Of a stretch of DNA of 6,941 nt, positions 1 through 6,057 are shown in pieces; position 1 is the stretch's first letter, and each line of letters starts with the position of its first letter. Source of the DNA: Actinomycetes bacterium (GTDB lineage Bacteria; Actinomycetota; Humimicrobiia; Humimicrobiales; Humimicrobiaceae). The DNA lies in the NCBI GenBank assembly GCA_030603375.1, contig JAUVXY010000074.1, positions 1 to 6,941 on the forward strand. The letters are read 5' to 3'. The notes beneath the pieces are model-generated. The model saw only the letters and a list, made by a program, of their open reading frames with translations, was not told the DNA's origin and searched no databases. Both the position numbers and the translations under genes were made by a program.

Positions 1-809
1 TTTTTGGTTTCAGCCAGTGAAGATATCATTTCAACAGCTTCCCTGCATTCAACCCTGCGTTTATTATACTCGGTGCTGGAAAGATTTCTTTCCTCTTTTG
101 AATCAACAATTAAAATTACACTGTCTTTTAAATCAAAAGGAATGCGCTCATAAGAGAGATCTCTAAAATTTAAAAAAATAGCACTGTTTTCTTTTCCATA
201 AGTAACTGCAAATTGATCCAAAAACCCGCAGCTTACCCCTACAAAGTTGTTCTCAGCGCTGTTACAGTACTTTACAGTTTCTTCCCTGCTAATCTTTAGA
301 TTAAAAAGCTCTTCTAAAAACTTTGCAACGCCAACCTCAAGCGCAGCTGACGAGCTCATTCCAACCCCCATAGGCAGGTTGCCGCCAATAACCATGCTAA
401 AACCGCCGATTTCATAGCCGCCCTGGATATATTCCTGCAGAACACCCTTTAAGTAGTTGGCCCATTTAACATTTTTGTCAAAAGTAATATCGCTTAGCGG
501 AAACTTGTAAAAACTATCAAAATATTCAGAATAAACATTAACTGTATCCGAATCATTTGCCTTGCCTGTTAAGGCAATATATTTGTCAACAGCAATAGGG
601 ATCGAGAAACCCAGATTATAATCTGTGTGTTCACCAATTATGTTTACTCTTCCCGGAGACAGAATGTTTATAAGATTTTCTTTTCTAAAAACATTTTCTT
701 TTTCTCTATTGCCTCTTATAAACTTTTCAAAAAATAGATTATGCTGTTTTTTAAAATAATTACCAGATTCCAATTTTCTTATATTGTTTTGTCCTGATAT
801 CTCCTTCAC
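1..809 (-). CDS. galK: Galactokinase (GHMP kinase family), N-terminal part, cut by window edge
   Basis: Galactokinases transfer phosphate from ATP to C1 of galactose in the cytoplasm, the entry step of the Leloir pathway. The 269 visible codons carry the family signature GRVNIIGEHTDYN at residues 53-65, the ATP-binding GHMP loop LPMGVGMSSSAALE at 145-158, a DQF motif with the expected catalytic Asp at 198, and SSTEYNKRR around Tyr248. The spacings Arg54-Glu60 and Asp198-Tyr248 equal those of human GALK1 as I recall them (Arg37-Glu43, Asp186-Tyr236), so the galactose-binding set Glu60, His61, Asp63 looks intact. I chose the GTG start at 809 because AGGTG lies 5 bases upstream and no in-frame ATG exists. 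It gives an N-terminus about 25 residues longer than usual. The C-terminal third lies outside the window. A related sugar kinase, for example one for another C1-phosphorylated sugar, cannot be excluded. The gene is last in the visible operon, 69 bases after the URO-D B stop. Confidence 0.92.
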   Translation of the reverse strand, partial: MKEISGQNNIRKLESGNYFKKQHNLFFEKFIRGNREKENVFRKENLINILSPGRVNIIGEHTDYNLGFSIPIAVDKYIALTGKANDSDTVNVYSEYFDSFYKFPLSDITFDKNVKWANYLKGVLQEYIQGGYEIGGFSMVIGGNLPMGVGMSSSAALEVGVAKFLEELFNLKISREETVKYCNSAENNFVGVSCGFLDQFAVTYGKENSAIFLNFRDLSYERIPFDLKDSVILIVDSKEERNLSSTEYNKRRVECREAVEMISSLAETK

Positions 810-814
810 AATGA

Positions 815-819
815 CACCT
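815..819 (-). promoter_or_regulatory. Shine-Dalgarno site for the galactokinase GTG start
   Basis: On the minus strand AGGTG ends 5 bases before the GTG at 809. No ATG is in frame between the preceding TAG stop (881-879) and the galactokinase signature, so this site decides the start. A TTG about 11 codons later has no ribosome site at a proper distance. Confidence 0.55.
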
Positions 820-831
820 AACTCTTTATCA

Positions 832-851
832 ATTAAAATTTTTATTTTAAT
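832..851. repeat. Perfect 8-bp inverted repeat between URO-D B and galactokinase
   Basis: Arms ATTAAAAT and ATTTTAAT are separated by four bases. They lie in the 69-base gap between the two genes. The repeat contains only A and T, in a patch of about 23% GC, so chance is a fair explanation. It could be a weak RNA hairpin or a protein site. It has no GC-rich stem and is not a convincing terminator. Confidence 0.3.
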
Positions 852-878
852 GCGTTTTAACCTATAAGTAGAAAGAAT

Positions 879-1913
879 CTAAAATATATTTATTTCACCT
901 TTCTTGTAATCTTCAAGTGTTTTAATCAGCATAATAAAATTTTCACCCTTGCAATCTGAAGTTACTTCATGCGATGGAGATATAATATATCCATTATTTT
1001 TCCCAAGCACTTTTATCCTATTAATAACTTCATTTTTTACATCTTGAGGAGTCCCAAACGGTAATGTCTTTTGAGTACTTATTCCACCTAGAAAAGATAG
1101 TTTCTTACCAAATCTTCTTGATAACTCATCTGGACTCATAGCTTCAGGTTGAATTGGATTAAGCACGTCTAATCCAATCTCAATTAAATCAGGTATTATT
1201 TCCATTATATTTCCACAAGAGTGATGAAAAACAGGTAGATTTTTATCTTTGTAGACTTCCCATATTTTTTTATATCTTTTTTTAAAAAATTTTATAAACA
1301 TTTCTGGTGACATTACCATACCCTTTTGAGTTCCGACATCATCACCTGTTCGTAGTCCATCTACAATATCTAGATTAATAATTTTTTTTGACATTTCTAC
1401 ATTAAAATCAGTAATTCCGTCCAATAAATAATTAATTTCTTTTTCCCTATAATACATATCCGTTAATACATTTTCATATCCCCTAAGGCACCAGCACCTC
1501 TCAAAAAGAGTAAAATCCTGTAAGGATAAAAGAAAATAATTATCCTTTTCTCTTCGACCTCTTTCTTTTATTATTGATAACAATTCATCTGTTGGTTCAG
1601 GAAATTTATACTCTGTAAGAACACTAGACTCTAATAATGGATGGTGCCTTATGTGAAATCCTTCAGTAAGTATCTGGTCCCAGCCTATTCCCCAAATATC
1701 ATATTTGATACCATTCTCTTTATCTATCTTTACTATATCGTTTAATGGCAAATACTTAATATGATTATCCAGTCTATCATCAACTTCATTATCTTTAATA
1801 TCCAGAAGTTTTTTGATTTTATCTTTCATTTCTGGGGTACAATCTATCTGCGTTGGTAGGATATCCTGGCTGACTCTATTAATTGCATTTAAAATTCTTT
1901 CCTTTTTTACCAT
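879..1913 (-). CDS. URO-D-superfamily protein B (putative methyltransferase-like, function unknown)
   Basis: This 344-residue protein belongs to the uroporphyrinogen decarboxylase/cobamide methyltransferase fold family. The C-terminal half is diagnostic: FHHSCG at 229-234, GLDVLNPIQPEAM at 247-259, FLGGISTQKTLPFGTP at 274-289 and a late conserved His315. His231 and Cys233 match the H-x-C zinc ligands of MtaA/MtbA-type methyltransferases. His315 sits where those enzymes have a third ligand Cys and where true URO-D has its active-site His. The heme enzyme's N-terminal arginine motif is missing, so a heme role is unlikely. Protein A has Cys where this one has Ile278. The start MVKKERIL aligns with the other URO-D starts here. 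The ribosome site is weak: AGG is too close, and GGG lies 8 bases upstream. It ends in TAG, unlike the TAA-ending neighbours. GC is only about 28% by sampled counts, against about 40% next door. The substrate is unknown. Confidence 0.82.
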   Translation of the reverse strand: MVKKERILNAINRVSQDILPTQIDCTPEMKDKIKKLLDIKDNEVDDRLDNHIKYLPLNDIVKIDKENGIKYDIWGIGWDQILTEGFHIRHHPLLESSVLTEYKFPEPTDELLSIIKERGRREKDNYFLLSLQDFTLFERCWCLRGYENVLTDMYYREKEINYLLDGITDFNVEMSKKIINLDIVDGLRTGDDVGTQKGMVMSPEMFIKFFKKRYKKIWEVYKDKNLPVFHHSCGNIMEIIPDLIEIGLDVLNPIQPEAMSPDELSRRFGKKLSFLGGISTQKTLPFGTPQDVKNEVINRIKVLGKNNGYIISPSHEVTSDCKGENFIMLIKTLEDYKKGEINIF

Positions 1914-1959
1914 ACCTAATACCCATATAAAAAACTTAATTTATTTTTCTAATACTTTC

Positions 1960-3354
1960 TTAGACACTTACCACTTCTATGCCGGCAAATTTACAGAAAG
2001 CAACCAGTTCCTTCTCATAGTCTCCAAAAATCAAACTGGCATGGTGAGTAAAGCCTTCCTCAATAATAGTCCTGTACAAGGTTTTTAAATTTGAGACCTT
2101 AATCCACTTCCAGCACCCTCTCAAACTCCTGCTGTCAGGAATTGCGTCCCCCTTAGTTATCAGCATTTTGAACTTCCCGTCATATTCTACCAGTCTTGAG
2201 ATAGTAACTTTGCCCTCTTTTAACTGAAATTCTGCAGTTCCAAAACTTTTGTCATACCCTAGTTGCTCTCCAAGGATAGAATGAGAATTTACCAGAGGCT
2301 TGCACGAAGCACATTTTAAGCTTACAGGCGCATTACCGCAGTGCCATGCAAGCAAAGTATCTTCATCGTCCTGATTTTGTATTGTCCAATCAATAAAATG
2401 AGGAACAGTTTCTTTAAGTGATAACAAATATTGGGCAATCATGGTAAATACCCCGTGTATATCTGCCTCGCACGCACACATTATTCCTTTGTCTGTCATC
2501 CTTCCCATACTCATGCAGGGAGAAATTCCGATTTCTTCCTGCATGGAAGTCCAGCACTGGATTCCATAACCGGACAAGCCTTCTTTTTGGGCATAATCTG
2601 ATAAGACTAATTCTAACTTTACTATTTTGGAAAGAGCATCATCGCTTGCAAGATGACAGTCGTATGATTTTTTTACTTCCTTTACTGCCCCGGTAACTCT
2701 GCTGTCAGTCTTCATGGCATTTATATCTGAATATAGCTTTAGAAGATTTACAGACACTATTCTCTGCCTGAACTTTTCTATCAGGTTTGCTTCATTTATG
2801 GCACATGTTTCAAAAGGAGTCGGCCTTGGGCCAACTAATCCTACTCTGGCTCCCATAAAGCCGCTGTAAGCTGCAGATACCCTGACAAATCTTTTAACAT
2901 CCGAAATAAAGTCTTCTTCCTCAGGAAAATAGATGCCGCCAAAATCAAATTTAATCTTTCTTCGAGTAAGGCCTGATGCAGTTGAAATCGTTCCGCAGAA
3001 TGAATCAGATTTTCTATTTCCATCTGATGTAAAAGGGCCTTCCTTTGTTCCAAAAATTAAAATTGGAATTTTATCAAAAGCTTCCGCAATCGTAATATTG
3101 GGAAGTTCTTCACCAAAAGTCATGGTTCCGATAATAAGGCCCTGTATGTTATTTTCTTTAAAAAGTTTGACTGCCTTTTGGGCATCTTCTTCGTATGTAA
3201 CAAGCCCTCCATCAGTAAGATTCTCGTCAGGGTAGATAAACTCTGCTCCTCCTACATTTTCCTTGATTGATTTTATAGTACGCTTTCTCATTTCTACAGC
3301 CCAATCCCTGTTAAAAGGTACTCTATGAGATGGTACAAATCCTATCTTTATCAT
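1960..3354 (-). CDS. L-fucose/L-arabinose isomerase-family protein (COG2407-like sugar isomerase)
   Basis: This 464-residue protein resembles the FucI/AraA superfamily, metal-dependent cytoplasmic enzymes that interconvert aldoses and ketoses. The N-terminal domain starts KIGFVPSHRVPFNRDWA. The C-terminal catalytic part has IQCWTSMQEE at 265-274, GISPCMSM at 276-283, ACEADIHG at 294-301, LAWHCGNAP at 335-343 and FTHHASLIFGD at 435-445. Glu274, Asp298 and His438 are candidates for the metal ligands. The Glu-to-Asp spacing of 24 equals that of E. coli FucI (E337, D361) as I recall. The protein is clearly shorter than E. coli FucI (about 590 residues), so the substrate cannot be read from the family name. 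Relatives act on L-fucose, D-arabinose and, in some Firmicutes, sulfoquinovose. An open frame runs 24 codons further upstream to 3426, but the ATG at 3354 has the good ribosome site and matches the family N-terminus. It lies 43 bases after the truncated URO-D gene and 46 before URO-D B. Confidence 0.85.
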   Translation of the reverse strand: MIKIGFVPSHRVPFNRDWAVEMRKRTIKSIKENVGGAEFIYPDENLTDGGLVTYEEDAQKAVKLFKENNIQGLIIGTMTFGEELPNITIAEAFDKIPILIFGTKEGPFTSDGNRKSDSFCGTISTASGLTRRKIKFDFGGIYFPEEEDFISDVKRFVRVSAAYSGFMGARVGLVGPRPTPFETCAINEANLIEKFRQRIVSVNLLKLYSDINAMKTDSRVTGAVKEVKKSYDCHLASDDALSKIVKLELVLSDYAQKEGLSGYGIQCWTSMQEEIGISPCMSMGRMTDKGIMCACEADIHGVFTMIAQYLLSLKETVPHFIDWTIQNQDDEDTLLAWHCGNAPVSLKCASCKPLVNSHSILGEQLGYDKSFGTAEFQLKEGKVTISRLVEYDGKFKMLITKGDAIPDSRSLRGCWKWIKVSNLKTLYRTIIEEGFTHHASLIFGDYEKELVAFCKFAGIEVVSV

Positions 3355-3361
3355 TTTTTGT

Positions 3362-3368
3362 CTCCCTT
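3362..3368 (-). promoter_or_regulatory. Shine-Dalgarno site fixing the isomerase start at 3354
   Basis: On the minus strand AAGGGAG stands 7 bases before the ATG at 3354. The longer frame from 3426 has no such site, overlaps the truncated URO-D gene and adds 24 residues unlike the family. The shorter start is therefore preferred. Confidence 0.75.
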
Positions 3369-3397
3369 CTAATGTAAGTGGTAAAATATATTTTTTG

Positions 3398-3598
3398 TTA
3401 AAATATAAGCAATATATTATTATCAATCCTTAATTCAAGATCGTGCTCCGCGCCGCCATGAGGGTTAAACAGATCATCTTCTATTCCAAAATGCTTGCAC
3501 AGTCTATTTGTAAATTCAGGTGTAAAACTTGCTGACTGTGGTATCCTATCAGATTCTTTGTGATTTAACGCTGCCAGCACTCTTTCTTTTGAGTTCAT
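3398..3598 (-). pseudogene. Truncated URO-D-superfamily gene, N-terminal 66 codons only
   Basis: The start MNSKERVLAALNHKESDRIP is the usual N-terminus of this family; protein A begins MNSRERLVTVLNHREPDRIP. Further on, FTPEFTNRLCKHFGI and LRIDNNI match CTPEMKDKIKKLLDI and DRLDNHI of protein B, so the fragment is closer to B there. Intact members run about 340-385 residues. This frame stops at 66, and the next bases belong to the isomerase leader, with no H-S-C or later motifs. A deletion that removed the rest of the gene is the simplest reading. AAGGGA 9 bases before the ATG means it may still be translated as a short peptide. No function is proposed. A purposeful short protein is possible but unlikely. 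Confidence 0.75.
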
Positions 3599-3616
3599 CC
3601 TGTTTTATCCCTTCTT

Positions 3617-3655
3617 ACTTCCTGTATGTTAATGCTGCCGGCACTCTTTTCCTGC
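3617..3655 (-). pseudogene. Vestigial URO-D gene start (degenerate copy of the fragment's 5' end)
   Basis: The 22 bases at 3629-3650 match 3565-3586, inside the truncated URO-D gene, at 19 of 22 positions. Weaker similarity continues without gaps towards lower coordinates. Read on the minus strand this gives RKRVPAALTYRK and then a stop, against KERVLAALNHKE in the fragment. There is no usable start in that frame. It looks like a remnant of another tandem URO-D copy, lying just after the stop of URO-D A. The stretch is short, so a local duplication of the start region alone is also possible. Confidence 0.5.
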
Positions 3656-3662
3656 CACCTAA

Positions 3663-4811
3663 TTAATATTTTCCATGTTCCATCAATGTTTCAATCATGC
3701 ACATAATATTTTCTGGAGGTACGCCACCCTGAATATTATGGACAGCACTAAATACAAAACCTCCTCCTGCAGCAAGATCGTCTATTCTTTTTTTCACTTC
3801 TTCGCGAACATCACTTGGTTTTCCAAAGGGAAGAACGTGTTGTGTGTCACACCCGCCTCCCCAAAATACTATATCGTCACCAAATTCTCTTTTAAGATCT
3901 CTTGTATCCATATCTTTTGCTGATACCTGAACCGGATTTAATACATCAACACCTATATCAATCAAATCATGTATAAAATCTTTTGCTGCTCCACAACTGT
4001 GATAAAAAATCTTTGCATCTGTTTTTGCTTTAATGGCACTTAATAATTTTTTATCCTTTGGTTTTATTAACCTTCTATATGTTTCGGGAGATATTAAAGA
4101 GCCAATTTGAGTGGCAATATCATTCCAGTAAACAAACACCTGAATATATTTTCCGACCTCATCAAGGTACCTCTCACAATTCTCTATATATAAATCTGTA
4201 ATCTTTTCCATTACTGCATTTGCAAACTTTTCATTTGCTGCAATACTGATAAGAAAACGCTCCATACCCATTATCCTCGCAGGTTGTTCAAATATCCCAC
4301 CACCAAAAATCGCAGTCCCGGTAATTGCATATTCTGTGTTGTTGTAAAGATATTCTGCTTTCTCTTTAACCTTCAATATAGACTCGCGGCTGTCAAGCTC
4401 CGGCCATTTATAGTTTTTGAGATCTTCCAGATCAATGCTGTTAATTGGAAAATCTACCCAATCAAAATAAAACCCATTTTTTTTGGGCATTTGCAGTTTT
4501 GAGCCCCATCTGTCATAAAAGTAATAATACTTTTCATCACTGAATATTTCTTGATTGTCTGAATTGACATAATTGGTTTGGGCCATGCGAACATCTACAT
4601 CAAGCTTCTCCAGCAGAGCTTCGTCAAGATAAGGCAGCTGCTGGACATAGTCAAATATTTTTATATCTTCAATTTTTATACCAAGAAATTTTTTTAAACT
4701 AGTGTATGCATCCTTATGTATAGATGTAACAATTGTGCCTCCTAAATCAAATGGGATGCGGTCAGGCTCTCTGTGGTTTAAAACAGTAACAAGCCGTTCT
4801 CTAGAATTCAT
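3663..4811 (-). CDS. URO-D-superfamily protein A (putative methyltransferase-like, function unknown)
   Basis: This 382-residue protein is a full-length paralogue of URO-D B. It begins MNSRERLVTVLNHREPDRIPFDLGG, the typical N-terminus of the non-heme URO-D-like proteins found in sugar operons. Diagnostic motifs are FYHSCGAAKDFIHDLIDIG at 269-287, DVLNPVQ at 289-295, FWGGGCDTQHVLPFGKP at 316-332, and HNIQGGVPPENI at 358-369 before the closing EHGKY. His271 and Cys273 match the H-x-C zinc ligands of MtaA/MtbA. His358 falls at their third ligand, a Cys in those enzymes. An extra Cys321 may also line the site. The URO-D arginine motif is absent, so porphyrin decarboxylation is unlikely. The frame opens earlier at a GTG (4823), but that codon is part of the ribosome site, so ATG 4811 is preferred. 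It is the first gene after the transporter, behind a 184-base gap that may hold its own promoter. Substrate and methyl acceptor are unknown. Confidence 0.85.
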   Translation of the reverse strand: MNSRERLVTVLNHREPDRIPFDLGGTIVTSIHKDAYTSLKKFLGIKIEDIKIFDYVQQLPYLDEALLEKLDVDVRMAQTNYVNSDNQEIFSDEKYYYFYDRWGSKLQMPKKNGFYFDWVDFPINSIDLEDLKNYKWPELDSRESILKVKEKAEYLYNNTEYAITGTAIFGGGIFEQPARIMGMERFLISIAANEKFANAVMEKITDLYIENCERYLDEVGKYIQVFVYWNDIATQIGSLISPETYRRLIKPKDKKLLSAIKAKTDAKIFYHSCGAAKDFIHDLIDIGVDVLNPVQVSAKDMDTRDLKREFGDDIVFWGGGCDTQHVLPFGKPSDVREEVKKRIDDLAAGGGFVFSAVHNIQGGVPPENIMCMIETLMEHGKY

Positions 4812-4820
4812 AAAATAATT

Positions 4821-4827
4821 CACCTCT
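4821..4827 (-). promoter_or_regulatory. Shine-Dalgarno site fixing the URO-D A start at 4811
   Basis: On the minus strand AGAGGTG ends 9 bases before the ATG at 4811. Its last three bases are the GTG that opens the longer frame at 4823, so that GTG is better read as part of the ribosome site than as a start. Confidence 0.7.
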
Positions 4828-4861
4828 TTTAGAATTCCTGTTCACACAAACATTAACTCAT

Positions 4862-4891
4862 ATAATATTAAGTGATATTAAAAAATTTAAA
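4862..4891 (-). promoter_or_regulatory. Possible sigma-A-type promoter for URO-D A and downstream genes
   Basis: On the minus strand TTTAAA (4891-4886, 4 of 6 to TTGACA) is followed after 18 bases by TATTAT (4867-4862, 5 of 6 to TATAAT). A start near 4855 would leave a leader of about 45 bases before the ATG at 4811. It sits in the largest gap of the cluster. The region is A+T rich, so such matches arise by chance and the call is tentative. Confidence 0.3.
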
Positions 4892-4895
4892 TCAC
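4872..4895. promoter_or_regulatory. Imperfect 24-bp palindrome, possible operator
   Basis: The outer arms GTGAT and ATCAC are perfect. Inside them three more of five symmetric positions pair. The palindrome overlaps the -35 element and spacer of the candidate promoter, where a repressor would act. The arm spacing is too wide for a CRP-type site. No regulator gene is visible, and no second copy was noticed elsewhere in the window. Confidence 0.3.
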
Positions 4896-4995
4896 ACGGT
4901 TAGAGCAATTTTTAAAATTATTTATCCAAATAAGTCTTTTTAGAAGTCTGCTAAACTTATTTTACAAATTTATAACTACACGATTTTCTGCATAT

Positions 4996-5997
4996 TTATT
5001 TTTTTATAAAACCAAGTAGCTTTTTGCGAAAACTTATTTTCTTGCCCATTAATGCATAAATCGTGAGGGACACAACTATAACTACGCCAAAAATGAATTT
5101 TGTCCAAAATCCAGAAATTCCGCTTGAAACAATTCCAGCCTCCAAAGACCCCATAATAATAGCACCGACAAGAGTTCCAAATATGGTTCCGGTCCCGCCA
5201 AAGACAGAAGTTCCGCCAATAAAAACAGCGGCCAATGATTTCATAAGATATCCCTCACCTGTGGATGGCCAGAAGTACAGCACTTCCAGAGTAGCAAGAA
5301 TACCAGCAAATGCAGCAAAAAGCCCCATCTGCATAAAAGCAATGGTTTTAACTTTTTCAACATTCACACCCATCATTCTGGAACTAACTGCATCATCACC
5401 AACACAAAGCAGGTGGATGCCAAACCTGTGCCAATTTAAAATTAACGCAAAAATTATGGCAATTACAATTGCCCATACTGCCTGAGCAGGAACAATATTC
5501 CCTATTCTTCCCACAAGAACCTTGTATAAAACTGACCCCTGAGTATCAACCAGGCTCAGTCCCACGCCTCCGCAAGCTATCATAACCAGGCCCCGCCACA
5601 GATACTGCATTCCTATTGTAACTATCAATGATGGAATCCCAATCCTAACTATAAATATGCTGTTTATAAATCCTGCAAACAACCCGGTTGCCAGGCTGCA
5701 GATCAGTGCAAGATAAATATTGCCAGATTGGTTAAACACTGCTGAAAACACCCAGGCACAAAAACCCATCACAGAAGGAAAGGAAAGGTCCATCTCCCCC
5801 AATATAACAATTGGCGTTAAAGATATAGATAAAATAGCTGCAAAGGGGATAATTGACATGAAGGCATAATAAATATTATAGCTTAAAAAAGTCCTGGGAT
5901 TTGCAATAGTAAATACTAAAAAAACAAGGAGCAATACACAAAATATGCTTATTTGCAATTTAGATTCAGTTATTTTCAATTTAATTTTACCTAACAT
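4996..5997 (-). CDS. ABC sugar transporter permease, RbsC/FrcC type
   Basis: This 333-residue, strongly hydrophobic protein is the membrane subunit of a CUT2-type monosaccharide importer (BPD_transp_2 family), usually acting as a dimer. Long apolar stretches lie near residues 14-33, 45-66, 74-88, 94-117, 124-143, 171-188, 218-241, 256-290 and 300-317. Family marks are GEMDLSF at 67-73 (the GGIDLSVG-like motif), the cytoplasmic ATPase-contact loop GDDAVSSRMMGVNVEKVK at 200-217, and AAVFIGGTSVFGGTGTIFGTLVGA at 256-279. Length is normal for the family. The ATG at 5997 has AAAGGA 4 bases upstream, a little close but acceptable. It follows the ATPase gene after 60 bases. Sugar specificity depends mostly on the binding protein, which lies largely outside the window. 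Confidence 0.92.
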   Translation of the reverse strand: MLGKIKLKITESKLQISIFCVLLLVFLVFTIANPRTFLSYNIYYAFMSIIPFAAILSISLTPIVILGEMDLSFPSVMGFCAWVFSAVFNQSGNIYLALICSLATGLFAGFINSIFIVRIGIPSLIVTIGMQYLWRGLVMIACGGVGLSLVDTQGSVLYKVLVGRIGNIVPAQAVWAIVIAIIFALILNWHRFGIHLLCVGDDAVSSRMMGVNVEKVKTIAFMQMGLFAAFAGILATLEVLYFWPSTGEGYLMKSLAAVFIGGTSVFGGTGTIFGTLVGAIIMGSLEAGIVSSGISGFWTKFIFGVVIVVSLTIYALMGKKISFRKKLLGFIKK

Positions 5998-6057
5998 CTA
6001 TTCCTTTCATATCACAATTACATCTTCCACCAAATTAACATAGTTTGGCTATTTTAT

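Larger units (their letters stand above)
4812..4995. other. 184-base gap between transporter and metabolic genes
   Basis: Apart from the URO-D A ribosome site, the candidate promoter and the palindrome, I see no gene here. Weak inverted repeats near 4929-4960 (AAATAAG with CTTATTT, TTTAG with CTAAA) lack a GC-rich stem and U-tract, so I do not call a terminator. The gap is much longer than the other gaps in the cluster (3-69 bases), which suggests the genes below it can be transcribed separately. Confidence 0.5.

Noticed and set aside
1813..3235. Plus-strand and alternative-frame open frames within 1813-2088, 2841-3053 and 2933-3235
   Set aside because: They lie antisense to or out of frame within well-supported genes, show no family motifs and lack ribosome sites worth noting.
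3355..3426. Longer N-terminus for the isomerase starting at 3426
   Set aside because: The extra 24 residues are unlike the family, overlap the truncated URO-D gene and lack a ribosome site. The ATG at 3354 has AAGGGAG at 7 bases.
879..4811. Heme-pathway uroporphyrinogen decarboxylase (hemE)
   Set aside because: The N-terminal arginine motif that binds the porphyrin carboxylates is missing, the H-S-C motif points to the methyltransferase branch, and no other heme genes are nearby.
4929..4960. Rho-independent terminator after the permease gene
   Set aside because: The inverted repeats are short and A+T-only with no GC-rich stem followed by a T-tract on the minus strand.
6030..6048. CCAAA/TTTGG inverted repeat between ATPase and permease genes
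   Set aside because: The stem is only 5 bp with a 9-base loop, no T-tract follows, and its position inside the transporter operon gives no reason to call it functional.
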